Assembly: GCA_027619675.1 (NCBI GenBank)
Contig: JAQCHG010000173.1
Coordinates: 1-5,351, forward strand
Direction: 5' to 3'
Length of the DNA: 5,351 nt
Origin: Cyanobacteriota bacterium
GTDB taxonomy: Bacteria > Cyanobacteriota > Cyanobacteriia > Phormidesmidales > Phormidesmidaceae
Shown: positions 1-5,351 of the stretch, in pieces
How the letters are laid out: every line of letters begins with the position of its first letter
How positions within the stretch are numbered: the stretch's first letter is position 1
The notes under the pieces: model-generated
What the model was told of the DNA's origin: nothing
Seen by the model: only the letters and a program-made list of their open reading frames with translations
Database searches by the model: none
Made by a program: the position numbers and the translations under genes

Positions 1-74
1 ATCTTGCAATCGGCTGAAACCGTTCTCAGGGCGTCAGTCCTGATCCTGACCTAACCAAGGTGACGGGCGCGAGC

Positions 75-113
75 AAACAAAACCCCCGCTTGGGCGATCG
101 CCCAAGCGGGGGT
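75..113 (-). terminator. Intrinsic terminator downstream of por
   Basis: A perfect 32-nt palindrome (82-113; arms CCCCCGCTTGGGCG and its complement) centres on a HIP1 octamer at 94-101. Read on the minus strand, the GC-rich stem is followed at once by TTTTGTTT (82 down to 75), the classic stem plus U-tract of a Rho-independent terminator. Read on the plus strand it is followed by TGTCAACA, so it works in one direction only. It lies about 120 nt past the por stop codon and should end the por transcript, leaving a 3' UTR over 114-232 in which I see nothing else. Bases 1-74 contain no supportable gene; a 17-codon open tail in frame 1 (stop at 52-54) is too short to call. Confidence 0.8.
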
Positions 114-232
114 GTCAACAGGAGGCAATAGCCCCGACTCAGCTTTTTTGTGAAGAAGCGTAAGGATTTTAGGCTTTCCCCTGATCCCGCAACAATTCCC
201 CACACACTTGGAGCGTGGCTGGGAATAAATGC

Positions 233-1240
<1,008 letters not shown>

Positions 1241-1356
1241 TCAGAATCGCACAAGCAAGCCCCTCCGACAGCGGTTGCCAGCGGTTAGGGGCGTTAAGTT
1301 TTTCAACGGTCAGGGGGGTTAGGAAGGGTTCCCTGCCACCGCGATCGCCCTTAGAA

Positions 1357-2634
1357 TTAGCCCGATTCAGCCCCGTCCTGTCCTTCGTCATCGCCCCCCG
1401 CCGTCCCAGGGGAGGGGACGGTTTCCGGTTGCAGGGTGATGCCCACCTCCAAGGCTCCCCCCAGTACGGAGCGATCGCTCGTGGTCTCTTCTCGGCGGTA
1501 AACGGTGGGAAACGTATCGGGGTGATGGCGATGGCGGTTGAAGTCCGCCACTTCGGTTTCCACCTGTTGGGCAATCTCCAACGCTGTTTTCGAGGGGGGC
1601 GGCGAGGCTTCTAGCCAATGGAGTTTGAAACTGACCTGACGCACCACGAGGCGGGCCGTTTCAGGATCCACATCCACATCCAGGTTGAACTCGCCCCGTT
1701 TTTGTAGCACCTGGGCCAATAGCCACTCGATCAGGTCCTCACCGATATCCACCAGCTTCGCGCCGTGGGCTTGGATGTAGGCGTGGACCGTCTCCTGCAA
1801 GGCCCGCTCCACCGGGGCATGCTCCAAATATTGAGCCACCTGGGCCGCGATCGCCCGCCAAGGGGCATCCACCATTCGGTTTAGGAGTGTCGGTAGGTCA
1901 AACTGGGCCTGCACATGGGCAACGATCGCCTCCGTTTCTGCCCGTGTCAAATTGCCGTCGGCCACCATCGGCACCAGGGTCAGCACCGTTGGCCGCAGTG
2001 CCTCTAGGGCAAAATCGGGGGCATGATCCTGCACATAGGCACTGAGGGTATCGAGCACCTGCTGGCGCAGGGCCTGACGCCACTGATGGATTTGGGTGAT
2101 CACCCCCTGCTGGGCCTGCGCTATCGCCGCATCCACCGTTGCCGCCAGAGCCGCTTGGGGATCAAAGTCTGTCAACACGACCTGCACCCAGGTTTCTAGG
2201 GCTAGCCCTCGGGCCTGAAGGGTTTGAAACCGGGCCTGCCAAGTGACGATCGCCCCCGAGATCGCCGCTAGACTGTCCGCTTTTTCTAAGCTGTTTGAAT
2301 GATCCGGACTGTCCAACCTGTCCGAATCACCCAAGTTGCCTGAATCGCCCAAATTGCCCGCATCACCGAAGCTGTTTGAATGATCCGAACTGTCCAAGCT
2401 GCTCGAATTGTCCCAACTGCCCGAATTGTCCCAACTGCCCGAATTGTCCCAACTGCCCGAATTGGCCGAATCCTTGGAATTGCCTACCGTAGCGACATCA
2501 GTTGCGGACTGCTCCGGTAGTGCCCCTTCAGCGATAGGAAACTGGGGAGCCGCCGCTGGTAGACCGTATTGCCGTAGATACCCCCCCAACAGGTCTCGGA
2601 GTCTCTGCACCTGGGCTGGATCAATCGCCACCAT
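1357..2634 (-). CDS. Hypothetical protein with N-terminal Ser/Asp/Asn/Gly repeat tract
   Basis: I do not recognise this 425-aa protein. The ATG at 2634 is supported by GAGG (2642-2645) seven nt upstream. Residues 1-25 look like a short amphipathic helix (VQRLRDLLGGYLRQYGL). Residues 52-122 are low-complexity and acidic: three exact NSGSWD units (58-75), a degenerate NSSSLD, then NLGDSG-like and SPDHSNSL-like repeats. Residues about 123-340 are predominantly helical and Ala/Gln-rich, with few charged clusters. A segment around 330-365 (FNLDVDVDPETARLVVRQVSFKL) alternates hydrophobic residues and may form strands. The tail is Gly/Asp/Glu-rich. There is no signal peptide, transmembrane segment or catalytic motif that I can name, so it is probably a soluble or scaffolding protein. 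HIP1 sites inside the gene (1471, 1847) and its codon use match its neighbours, so it looks native. The repeats are encoded by tandem 18-bp units that keep frame, so their number may vary between strains. It lies upstream of por on the same strand, but the 155-bp gap makes co-transcription uncertain. Confidence 0.85.
   Translation of the reverse strand: MVAIDPAQVQRLRDLLGGYLRQYGLPAAAPQFPIAEGALPEQSATDVATVGNSKDSANSGSWDNSGSWDNSGSWDNSSSLDSSDHSNSFGDAGNLGDSGNLGDSDRLDSPDHSNSLEKADSLAAISGAIVTWQARFQTLQARGLALETWVQVVLTDFDPQAALAATVDAAIAQAQQGVITQIHQWRQALRQQVLDTLSAYVQDHAPDFALEALRPTVLTLVPMVADGNLTRAETEAIVAHVQAQFDLPTLLNRMVDAPWRAIAAQVAQYLEHAPVERALQETVHAYIQAHGAKLVDIGEDLIEWLLAQVLQKRGEFNLDVDVDPETARLVVRQVSFKLHWLEASPPPSKTALEIAQQVETEVADFNRHRHHPDTFPTVYRREETTSDRSVLGGALEVGITLQPETVPSPGTAGGDDEGQDGAESG
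2288..2397. repeat. Direct repeat, two 29-bp copies 81 bp apart
   Basis: The block AAGCTGTTTGAATGATCCG followed by (G/A)ACTGTCCAA occurs at 2288-2316 and 2369-2397, with one mismatch in 29 bp. It lies inside the repeat tract of the 425-aa gene and encodes the duplicated (D)SxDHSNS segment of the protein. The offset of 81 bp is a multiple of nine and keeps the reading frame, so it probably arose by duplication of a larger block that has since drifted. Confidence 0.85.
2404..2464. repeat. 18-bp tandem repeat, about 3.4 exact copies
   Basis: The unit CGAATTGTCCCAACTGCC (plus strand) runs 2404-2421, 2422-2439 and 2440-2457, then a partial copy to 2464. On the minus strand it encodes NSGSWD three times in the 425-aa protein. 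The unit contains a weaker 9-bp sub-period, which continues in decayed form through 2290-2400. Exact identity between the copies implies recent expansion or conversion. Confidence 0.95.
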
Positions 2635-2722
2635 GGCTCCGCCTCACCGTTTAGGGCCTTTACCCCTAGGGTGGCGCGACCTCAGGCTTTCCCTCGATTT
2701 AGGCAGGGTTTCTTAACCCATC

Positions 2723-2824
2723 AGACTTACGCAAACGGCTCCCGAATTCTCGATCTGCCGTTGGGGCAAGGGGGTTAAGCCCCTTGTGCGTCGTAAGCCC
2801 CTTGTGCGTCGGTGGCGCAAGTCT
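2723..2824. mobile_element. MITE-like element with short imperfect terminal inverted repeats
   Basis: AGACTTACGC (2723-2732) is matched in inverted orientation by GCGCAAGTCT (2815-2824), 9 of 10 bases complementary, bounding about 102 bp with no coding capacity. Inside are a 7-bp stem CAAGGGG/CCCCTTG (2767-2773 with 2780-2786) and an 18-bp tandem duplication. No clear target-site duplication is visible at the edges. Short non-coding elements of this kind are common between cyanobacterial genes. The assignment rests on structure in one copy only and needs other genomic copies. Confidence 0.45.
2776..2811. repeat. Perfect 18-bp tandem duplication
   Basis: TAAGCCCCTTGTGCGTCG occurs twice back to back (2776-2793, 2794-2811) with no mismatch, inside the MITE-like element. 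The CCCCTTG part of each copy can pair with CAAGGGG at 2767-2773, so two alternative hairpins with different loop sizes are possible. Confidence 0.9.
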
Positions 2825-2852
2825 TGACCCAGCTACCCAGTCTGCATCGGTC

Positions 2853-2872
2853 GGGCGCAGGCCCCTGCGCCC
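2853..2872. repeat. Compact GC hairpin
   Basis: GGGCGCAGG (2853-2861) and CCTGCGCCC (2864-2872) are perfect complements separated by CC, so in practice an 8-bp stem with a 4-nt loop. No T-run follows on either strand, so it does not look like an intrinsic terminator. It lies just before the REP-like repeat and may be part of the same repeat cluster. Confidence 0.6.
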
Positions 2873-2904
2873 CTAAGTAGGTAAGCTCAATTATCTTGCA
2901 GACG

Positions 2905-2975
2905 GGTTTCGACTTCGCTCAACCCTCAAATCCTTGCCGGACAAGGAGTATAGCTGATTGAGCGGAGTCGAAATC
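2905..2975. repeat. REP-like inverted repeat (TTTCGACTTCGCTCAA type)
   Basis: GGTTTCGACTTCGCTCAA (2905-2922) is matched by TTGAGCGGAGTCGAAATC (2958-2975), 16 of 18 bases complementary. A nested hairpin TCCTTG/CAAGGA (2931-2936 with 2942-2947) forms the tip. Extragenic palindromes built on the GAGCGRAGTCGAAA core are widespread in cyanobacteria and other bacteria. A further pair, TAAGTAG (2874-2880) and CTACTTA (3007-3013), flanks this unit symmetrically, so the mobile or amplified unit may be about 140 bp. Confidence 0.65.
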
Positions 2976-3054
2976 AGCGGCAGGTGTGAAGTTTGATTAG
3001 TCCCAGCTACTTACAGTTAACTGATGGTCTGACTGGATGGGCTGACTGATGGAG

Positions 3055-3084
3055 GGTCTGAGCCGGCAGAATCCGGATCAGACC
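3055..3084. repeat. 12-bp stem hairpin upstream of the DUF218 gene
   Basis: GGTCTGAGCCGG (3055-3066) pairs with CCGGATCAGACC (3073-3084) around the loop CAGAAT, with a single G-A mismatch. A second GGTCTGA at 3026-3032 could pair with the same TCAGACC arm (3078-3084). There is no strong T-tract after it. It lies about 130 nt before the DUF218 start and could be a leader structure, or another extragenic palindrome. Confidence 0.6.
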
Positions 3085-3205
3085 GAATTTGTGGATGGGT
3101 AGGGGTTGGTTTAGGGGAGATGGCGAAAGGCAAAAACAAGCCGAGGGATCCCCCCTGCAACCCGATGCAACGGGCTATGCTTAACAGTTGAACTTCCTCT
3201 GCATC

Positions 3206-3209
3206 AGGA
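3206..3209 (+). promoter_or_regulatory. Ribosome binding site deciding the DUF218 start
   Basis: AGGA at 3206-3209 lies 8 nt before the ATG at 3218, ideal spacing. This favours that start over the in-frame TTG at 3188, which would add ten residues before the Arg-rich N-terminus and has no such site. Confidence 0.7.
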
Positions 3210-3217
3210 TTCTGGCA

Positions 3218-3790
3218 ATGCGATCGCGCCGCCCCCGCCAACGCTTCAACGTTTGGCCACTGCTGCTGTTGGTGCCCACCCTGTGGGTGGGGCAGGGCCA
3301 AGTCAAGGCCCATCTGCGGCAGCCTGAGGCCATTTTGGTGCTGGGGGGATCCCCCGAACGGGAGCATTTTGCCGCCGAGTTTGCCCAAGACCATCCCGAT
3401 CTGGAAATCTGGGTCTCCTCTGGCACCAACCCGGAATATGCCGAATGGTTGTTCCATGAAGCGGCCATTAGTCGCGATCGCGTCCACCTCGACTACCAGG
3501 CGGTCGATACCGTCACCAACTTCACCACCCTGGTGGATGATCTAGAGGCCGCAGGCATCCACAGCGTTTACCTAATCACCTCCGACTACCACATGCGACG
3601 GGCCATGATCATTGGCCAAATCGTTCTCGGTAGCCGTGACATCAGCTTTAAACCCGTGGTGGTGCCCTCCGCCCACCCCGAACCCGAAACCCTACTGCGG
3701 GGCGTGCGGGATGGAGCCCGCGCCATCCTGTGGGTCTTCACCGGGCGCACCGGGTCTTCCCTGCGGGAGTCCATCAGCCACCGTCCCTAG
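3218..3790 (+). CDS. YdcF/SanA-like DUF218 domain protein, membrane-anchored
   Basis: A 190-aa protein of the DUF218 (YdcF-like) family, members of which include E. coli YdcF, SanA and ElyC. Some of these are linked to envelope integrity, but the biochemical activity is unsettled. The N-terminus is RSRRPRQR followed by a hydrophobic stretch (VWPLLLLVPTLWV, 12-24), a signal-anchor or uncleaved signal, so the domain probably faces the periplasm or lumen. Domain hallmarks are ILVLGGSPER (39-48), WVSSGTN (65-71), DTVTNF (97-102, the usual [ST]xxT.N block), and LITSDYHMRRA (119-129) with the conserved His125. The length is that of a minimal family member. The ATG is chosen for its ribosome binding site; an upstream TTG at 3188 is the alternative. 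It overlaps a HIP1 site at its start and contains another (3474). It appears monocistronic: a repeat-rich region lies before it and a putative RNA gene 60 nt after it. I cannot assign a substrate. Confidence 0.88.
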   Translation: MRSRRPRQRFNVWPLLLLVPTLWVGQGQVKAHLRQPEAILVLGGSPEREHFAAEFAQDHPDLEIWVSSGTNPEYAEWLFHEAAISRDRVHLDYQAVDTVTNFTTLVDDLEAAGIHSVYLITSDYHMRRAMIIGQIVLGSRDISFKPVVVPSAHPEPETLLRGVRDGARAILWVFTGRTGSSLRESISHRP

Positions 3791-3843
3791 CAGCCCGGAC
3801 ATTACGAACCTCAAGATCTGCCCCGATTGCAAAAGGGGGTCGT

Positions 3844-3849
3844 TAAAAT
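3844..3849 (+). promoter_or_regulatory. Candidate -10 element for the putative ncRNA
   Basis: TAAAAT (within TTAAAATT) matches the sigma-70 -10 consensus at 5 of 6 positions and is the only AT-rich patch in this GC-rich gap. It would place transcription start near 3855-3857, where the closing stem of the proposed RNA begins. The -35 position at 17-bp spacing reads CCCCGA, which is poor; TTGCAA at 3827-3832 is too close. The promoter is therefore incomplete. Confidence 0.4.
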
Positions 3850-3852
3850 TGA

Positions 3853-4047
3853 GGCGCATTCTCCCCGAGGCCCTGCCACCAGGGCTCCTGGCTGTCCCTT
3901 GTCGGCAGGTTCCATAGCGGCTCGGCTCCGATCGCCGCCCTCTTCCGAGGGCGAGATCACTACGGGAGGCTCCGTCAGGGCTCATGAATCCCCGCCAGCA
4001 AGGGCTACTCATGGGACTCCTGAGGACGAGACACCCTGGGATGCCCC
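3853..4047 (+). ncRNA. Putative structured RNA, 6S RNA-like rod (unproven)
   Basis: The 358-bp gap after the DUF218 gene has no convincing coding frame but folds by eye into one long rod. The closing stem is GGCGCAT (3853-3859) with ATGCCCC (4041-4047, one mismatch), then CCC (3863-3865) with GGG (4038-4040). A central bubble follows (about 3866-3895 and 4005-4037). The upper arm pairs CCCTTGTCGGCAGG (3896-3909) with 3990-4004, then TTC and AT (3910-3915) with ATGAA (3984-3988). At the tip is GCCCTC-TTCC-GAGGGC (3937-3952). Two pairs in the arm are G-U on the plus strand and would be A-C on the other, which favours plus. Length (about 195 nt) and closing stem/bubble/arm order resemble bacterial 6S RNA, which binds sigma-70 holoenzyme. 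Against this, the neighbours are not the purK context I recall for some cyanobacterial 6S genes, and competing folds exist: CCTGCC/GGCAGG (3872-3877 with 3904-3909) and TCAGG-CTCATGA with TCATGGG-CCTGA (3975-4023). It could be another ncRNA or an old palindromic element. Confidence 0.4.
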
Positions 4048-4070
4048 GCCCCCTGGTTGGGCGTGGCGGG
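4045..4070 (+). terminator. Possible weak terminator hairpin after the ncRNA
   Basis: CCCGCC (4045-4050) pairs with GGCGGG (4065-4070), extended by CCC/GGG (4051-4053 with 4059-4061) across a 3-nt bulge. It is followed by TTAAAAC, only two T residues on the plus strand. The stem is strong but the U-tract is poor. It overlaps the closing stem of the proposed RNA by three bases, and lies in the right place to separate it from the promoter at 4098. Confidence 0.35.
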
Positions 4071-4097
4071 TTAAAACGGGCGTTCTAGAGGCCATCG

Positions 4098-4126
4098 TTG
4101 GCATCCGCCGCCCTGGGGATTAGAAT
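4098..4126 (+). promoter_or_regulatory. Near-consensus sigma-70 promoter of the TerB/FAD gene pair
   Basis: TTGGCA (4098-4103) and TAGAAT (4121-4126) each differ from consensus by one base and are separated by exactly 17 bp. Transcription would start near 4133, giving a leader of only about 15 nt before the ATG at 4149. This makes the in-frame upstream starts TTG 4098 and ATG 4125 unlikely, because they lie inside the promoter. Confidence 0.7.
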
Positions 4127-4148
4127 GTGCGTCGCGTTGAGTTGCCTT

Positions 4149-4829
4149 ATGCCGTCAACCGTTCAGTCTCCCTACAGTCCCGAACAGATCAAGGTGTGGC
4201 TACGGGGTCTTTTGACCGTTGCGTGGGCCGATGGCCACTTTGACGAAGAGGAAAAAAGCCTGATCACCAGCATCACCCAGGACGAACTGGCCCCCAGCCT
4301 AGATTTTTTCGATGCCCTCCAGCCCGTTGCCCCCGATGAACTGGCCACCACCTTTGCCGGGGATCCCACCGCTGGGGAGAACTTTTTACGCATGGCGGTG
4401 ATGGTGGCCCTGGCGGATGGCGTTTACTCCACTGAGGAAGATCAAAAACTCCACAGCTTTTGCACCGCCCTGAATCTGGACCCCAGCATTCTAGAATCGG
4501 TGCGATCGACCCTCTACAACCTCAAGGGGGGGGATGGCGCGGTCCCGACTGCCCCAGACGAGGGCCACGGGCTGGAGCCCTTGAAGCCCGCGAAGGAATG
4601 GTTGGATCAACTGGAGGTGCATGATCCACGCTTGGCCCGGTTTATTTGTAAGTTGATCCCGCCCCAGTGTCCCTTTGAGCGGGATGTCAAATTGTTTGGC
4701 CGCAAAATTGTCCACATTCCCCCCATGTGCAAGCTCAACCCCCTCTACGACCAGTTGGTGGGGTTGCGCTTCCGGGCGTTGTCCTACCTGGCGGATGACT
4801 GTGGCGAAGATGTATCGCCCTATGTCTAG
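4149..4829 (+). CDS. TerB-like domain fused to Mo-dependent nitrogenase C-terminal-type domain
   Basis: A 226-aa soluble protein with two domains. Residues about 12-125 form a TerB-like helical domain with its two internal acidic motifs, WADGHFDEEE (26-35) and LADGVYSTEED (88-98). These DG-x-x-x-x-E sites are typical of the TerB/DjlA family and are thought to bind metal. A Gly/Pro linker (127-148) leads to residues about 150-226, which resemble the Mo-nitro_C domain (Pfam name: Mo-dependent nitrogenase C-terminus). Conserved-looking features there are ICKLIPPQCPFERD (166-179), IPPMCKLNPLYDQL (190-203) and YLADDCGED (213-221), with cysteines at 167, 174, 194 and 218. The domain is named from sequence similarity and is found in cyanobacteria regardless of nitrogen fixation, so a nitrogenase role should not be assumed; no nif gene is in view. 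The start at 4149 is chosen because the promoter covers earlier starts and the MPSTVQSP N-terminus leads straight into the domain; the ribosome site (TTGAG, 4137-4141) is weak. It is probably co-transcribed with the FAD enzyme 24 bp downstream. Confidence 0.85.
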   Translation: MPSTVQSPYSPEQIKVWLRGLLTVAWADGHFDEEEKSLITSITQDELAPSLDFFDALQPVAPDELATTFAGDPTAGENFLRMAVMVALADGVYSTEEDQKLHSFCTALNLDPSILESVRSTLYNLKGGDGAVPTAPDEGHGLEPLKPAKEWLDQLEVHDPRLARFICKLIPPQCPFERDVKLFGRKIVHIPPMCKLNPLYDQLVGLRFRALSYLADDCGEDVSPYV

Positions 4830-4853
4830 CCCCATATCTCGCCCGATCGCGCC

Positions 4854-5351
4854 ATGGAAACCATAACCACAGAGGTGCTGGTGGTGGGCGGCGGCACCGG
4901 GGGCACCGCCGCCGCCATCCAGGCCGCTCGGCGGGGGGCCAAGACGGTCCTCGTCAGCGAAGGACCCTGGCTGGGGGGGATGCTCACCGCCGCTGGGGTC
5001 ACCGCCCCGGATGGCAATGAACTGCTGGCCCTGCAAACGGGGCTGTGGGGTGCCTTTCTGCGGGCTTTGGAGCAGCGCCAGCCAGGGGGGCTAGACCATG
5101 CTTGGGTCAGCTTTTTCACCTATGAACCTCGGGTGGGGGCGGCCATTTTTGCCGACTGGGTACAGGCCCTGCCGCACCTGACGTGGATTGCCGGACAGCG
5201 GCCCCGCGCAGTGCTTCGCCAGGGCGATCGCGTCACCGGGGTCCGCTTCGATCGCCTCACCATCCAGGCCCAGATCACTTTGGATGGGACGGAGTTGGGC
5301 GATCTGCTGGCCCTGGGGAACATTCCCCACCGCTGGGGCTGGGATGATCCT
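4854..5351 (+). CDS. FAD-dependent oxidoreductase (FAD_oxidored family), 3' end missing
   Basis: The N-terminal 166 residues of a flavoprotein; the frame is still open at the window edge. VLVVGGGTGGTAAAIQAARR (8-27) is a Rossmann dinucleotide fold with the GxGxxG glycines 12, 14 and 17. Glu36 in VSEG ends the second strand and should bind the adenine ribose of FAD. WLGGMLTAAGV (39-49) is the usual GG follow-on motif. DGTELGDLLALG (144-155) matches the conserved D-x-TELGDLL block of the FAD_oxidored group, members of which are often annotated only as FAD-dependent oxidoreductases. The substrate cannot be told from this part. The ATG at 4854 follows the previous stop by 24 bp and has no visible Shine-Dalgarno, which suggests translation coupled to, or at least transcription with, the TerB/Mo-nitro_C gene. 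A HIP1 octamer lies at 5224. I see no frameshift. Confidence 0.9.
   Translation, partial: METITTEVLVVGGGTGGTAAAIQAARRGAKTVLVSEGPWLGGMLTAAGVTAPDGNELLALQTGLWGAFLRALEQRQPGGLDHAWVSFFTYEPRVGAAIFADWVQALPHLTWIAGQRPRAVLRQGDRVTGVRFDRLTIQAQITLDGTELGDLLALGNIPHRWGWDDP

Larger units (their letters stand above)
2635..3217. other. Divergent intergenic region rich in palindromic repeats
   Basis: This 583-bp gap separates the minus-strand 425-aa gene from the plus-strand DUF218 gene and should carry the promoters of both, though neither could be placed with confidence. TATGCT at 3176-3181 is a weak -10 candidate for the plus-strand gene, without a good -35. The space is largely filled with repeat structures, listed separately: a MITE-like element (2723-2824), a GC hairpin (2853-2872), a REP-like inverted repeat (2905-2975) and a hairpin at 3055-3084. 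No open reading frame here looks coding. Confidence 0.75.

Noticed and set aside
2295..2492. Plus-strand frame encoding a Cys-Pro-Asn repeat peptide opposite the 425-aa gene
   Set aside because: The CPN periodicity is the mirror of the 9/18-bp repeats in the minus-strand gene. There is no ribosome site, and the minus frame is much longer with a proper start.
3017..3487. Minus-strand 156-codon frame over the region upstream of the DUF218 gene
   Set aside because: It starts inside the antisense of a clear DUF218 gene and runs into a repeat-rich gap. No motif or ribosome site is seen.
3872..3893. Possible cobalamin riboswitch: the minus strand reads AGCCAGGAGCCCTGG, near the B12 box
   Set aside because: The other conserved elements of that riboswitch are absent and no gene lies in the right place downstream on the minus strand.
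4018..4032. CTGAGGACGAGAC resembles part of a hammerhead ribozyme core
   Set aside because: The core would need CTGANGA at this point followed later by GAAA, and no three-stem arrangement with a cleavage triplet can be built here.
3827..4123. Plus-strand 98-codon frame, and opposing minus frame 3692-4012, over the ncRNA gap
   Set aside because: The translations are Pro/Arg/Gly-rich, as expected from random GC-rich DNA. The strong base pairing and the promoter at the right end fit a non-coding stretch better.
4098..4148. Longer start for the TerB/Mo-nitro_C protein (TTG 4098 or ATG 4125)
   Set aside because: These codons coincide with the -35 and -10 hexamers of a near-consensus promoter, so they would not lie in the transcript.

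Overview
The window looks like a chromosomal segment of a GC-rich, photosynthetic cyanobacterium. The evidence is a full-length light-dependent protochlorophyllide reductase, a TerB/Mo-nitrogenase C-terminal-type protein of a kind typical of cyanobacteria, and seven exact copies of the HIP1 octamer GCGATCGC (94, 1341, 1471, 1847, 3220, 3474, 5224) in 5.35 kb. The species cannot be fixed from this piece.

Layout. The left part (75-2634) is on the minus strand. It holds a 425-aa protein of unknown function (1357-2634) with an N-terminal Ser/Asp/Asn/Gly repeat tract, then after a 155-bp gap the chlorophyll gene por (233-1201), then a textbook intrinsic terminator (75-113). The middle, 2635-3217, is a 583-bp divergent intergenic region packed with palindromic repeats: a roughly 100-bp MITE-like element with an internal 18-bp tandem duplication, a compact GC hairpin, a REP-like inverted repeat, and a strong hairpin facing the next gene. 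The right part is on the plus strand. It holds a YdcF/SanA-type DUF218 membrane-anchored protein (3218-3790), a 358-bp gap, a two-domain TerB + Mo-nitro_C protein (4149-4829) with a near-consensus promoter, and 24 bp later a FAD-dependent oxidoreductase that runs off the window (4854 onward).

The most interesting stretch is the 358-bp gap. About 195 nt of it (3853-4047) can fold into a long rod with a closing stem and a large central bubble. A TAAAAT -10 element lies just upstream, and G-U pairs favour the plus strand. This is the general architecture of 6S RNA, but the assignment rests on shape alone and needs a covariance-model search.

How the genes work together: por makes chlorophyllide in the light. 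The TerB/Mo-nitro_C protein and the FAD enzyme probably share a transcript. No functional link between the two strand groups is visible, and there is no CRISPR array, tRNA, rRNA, transposase or phage gene in the window.
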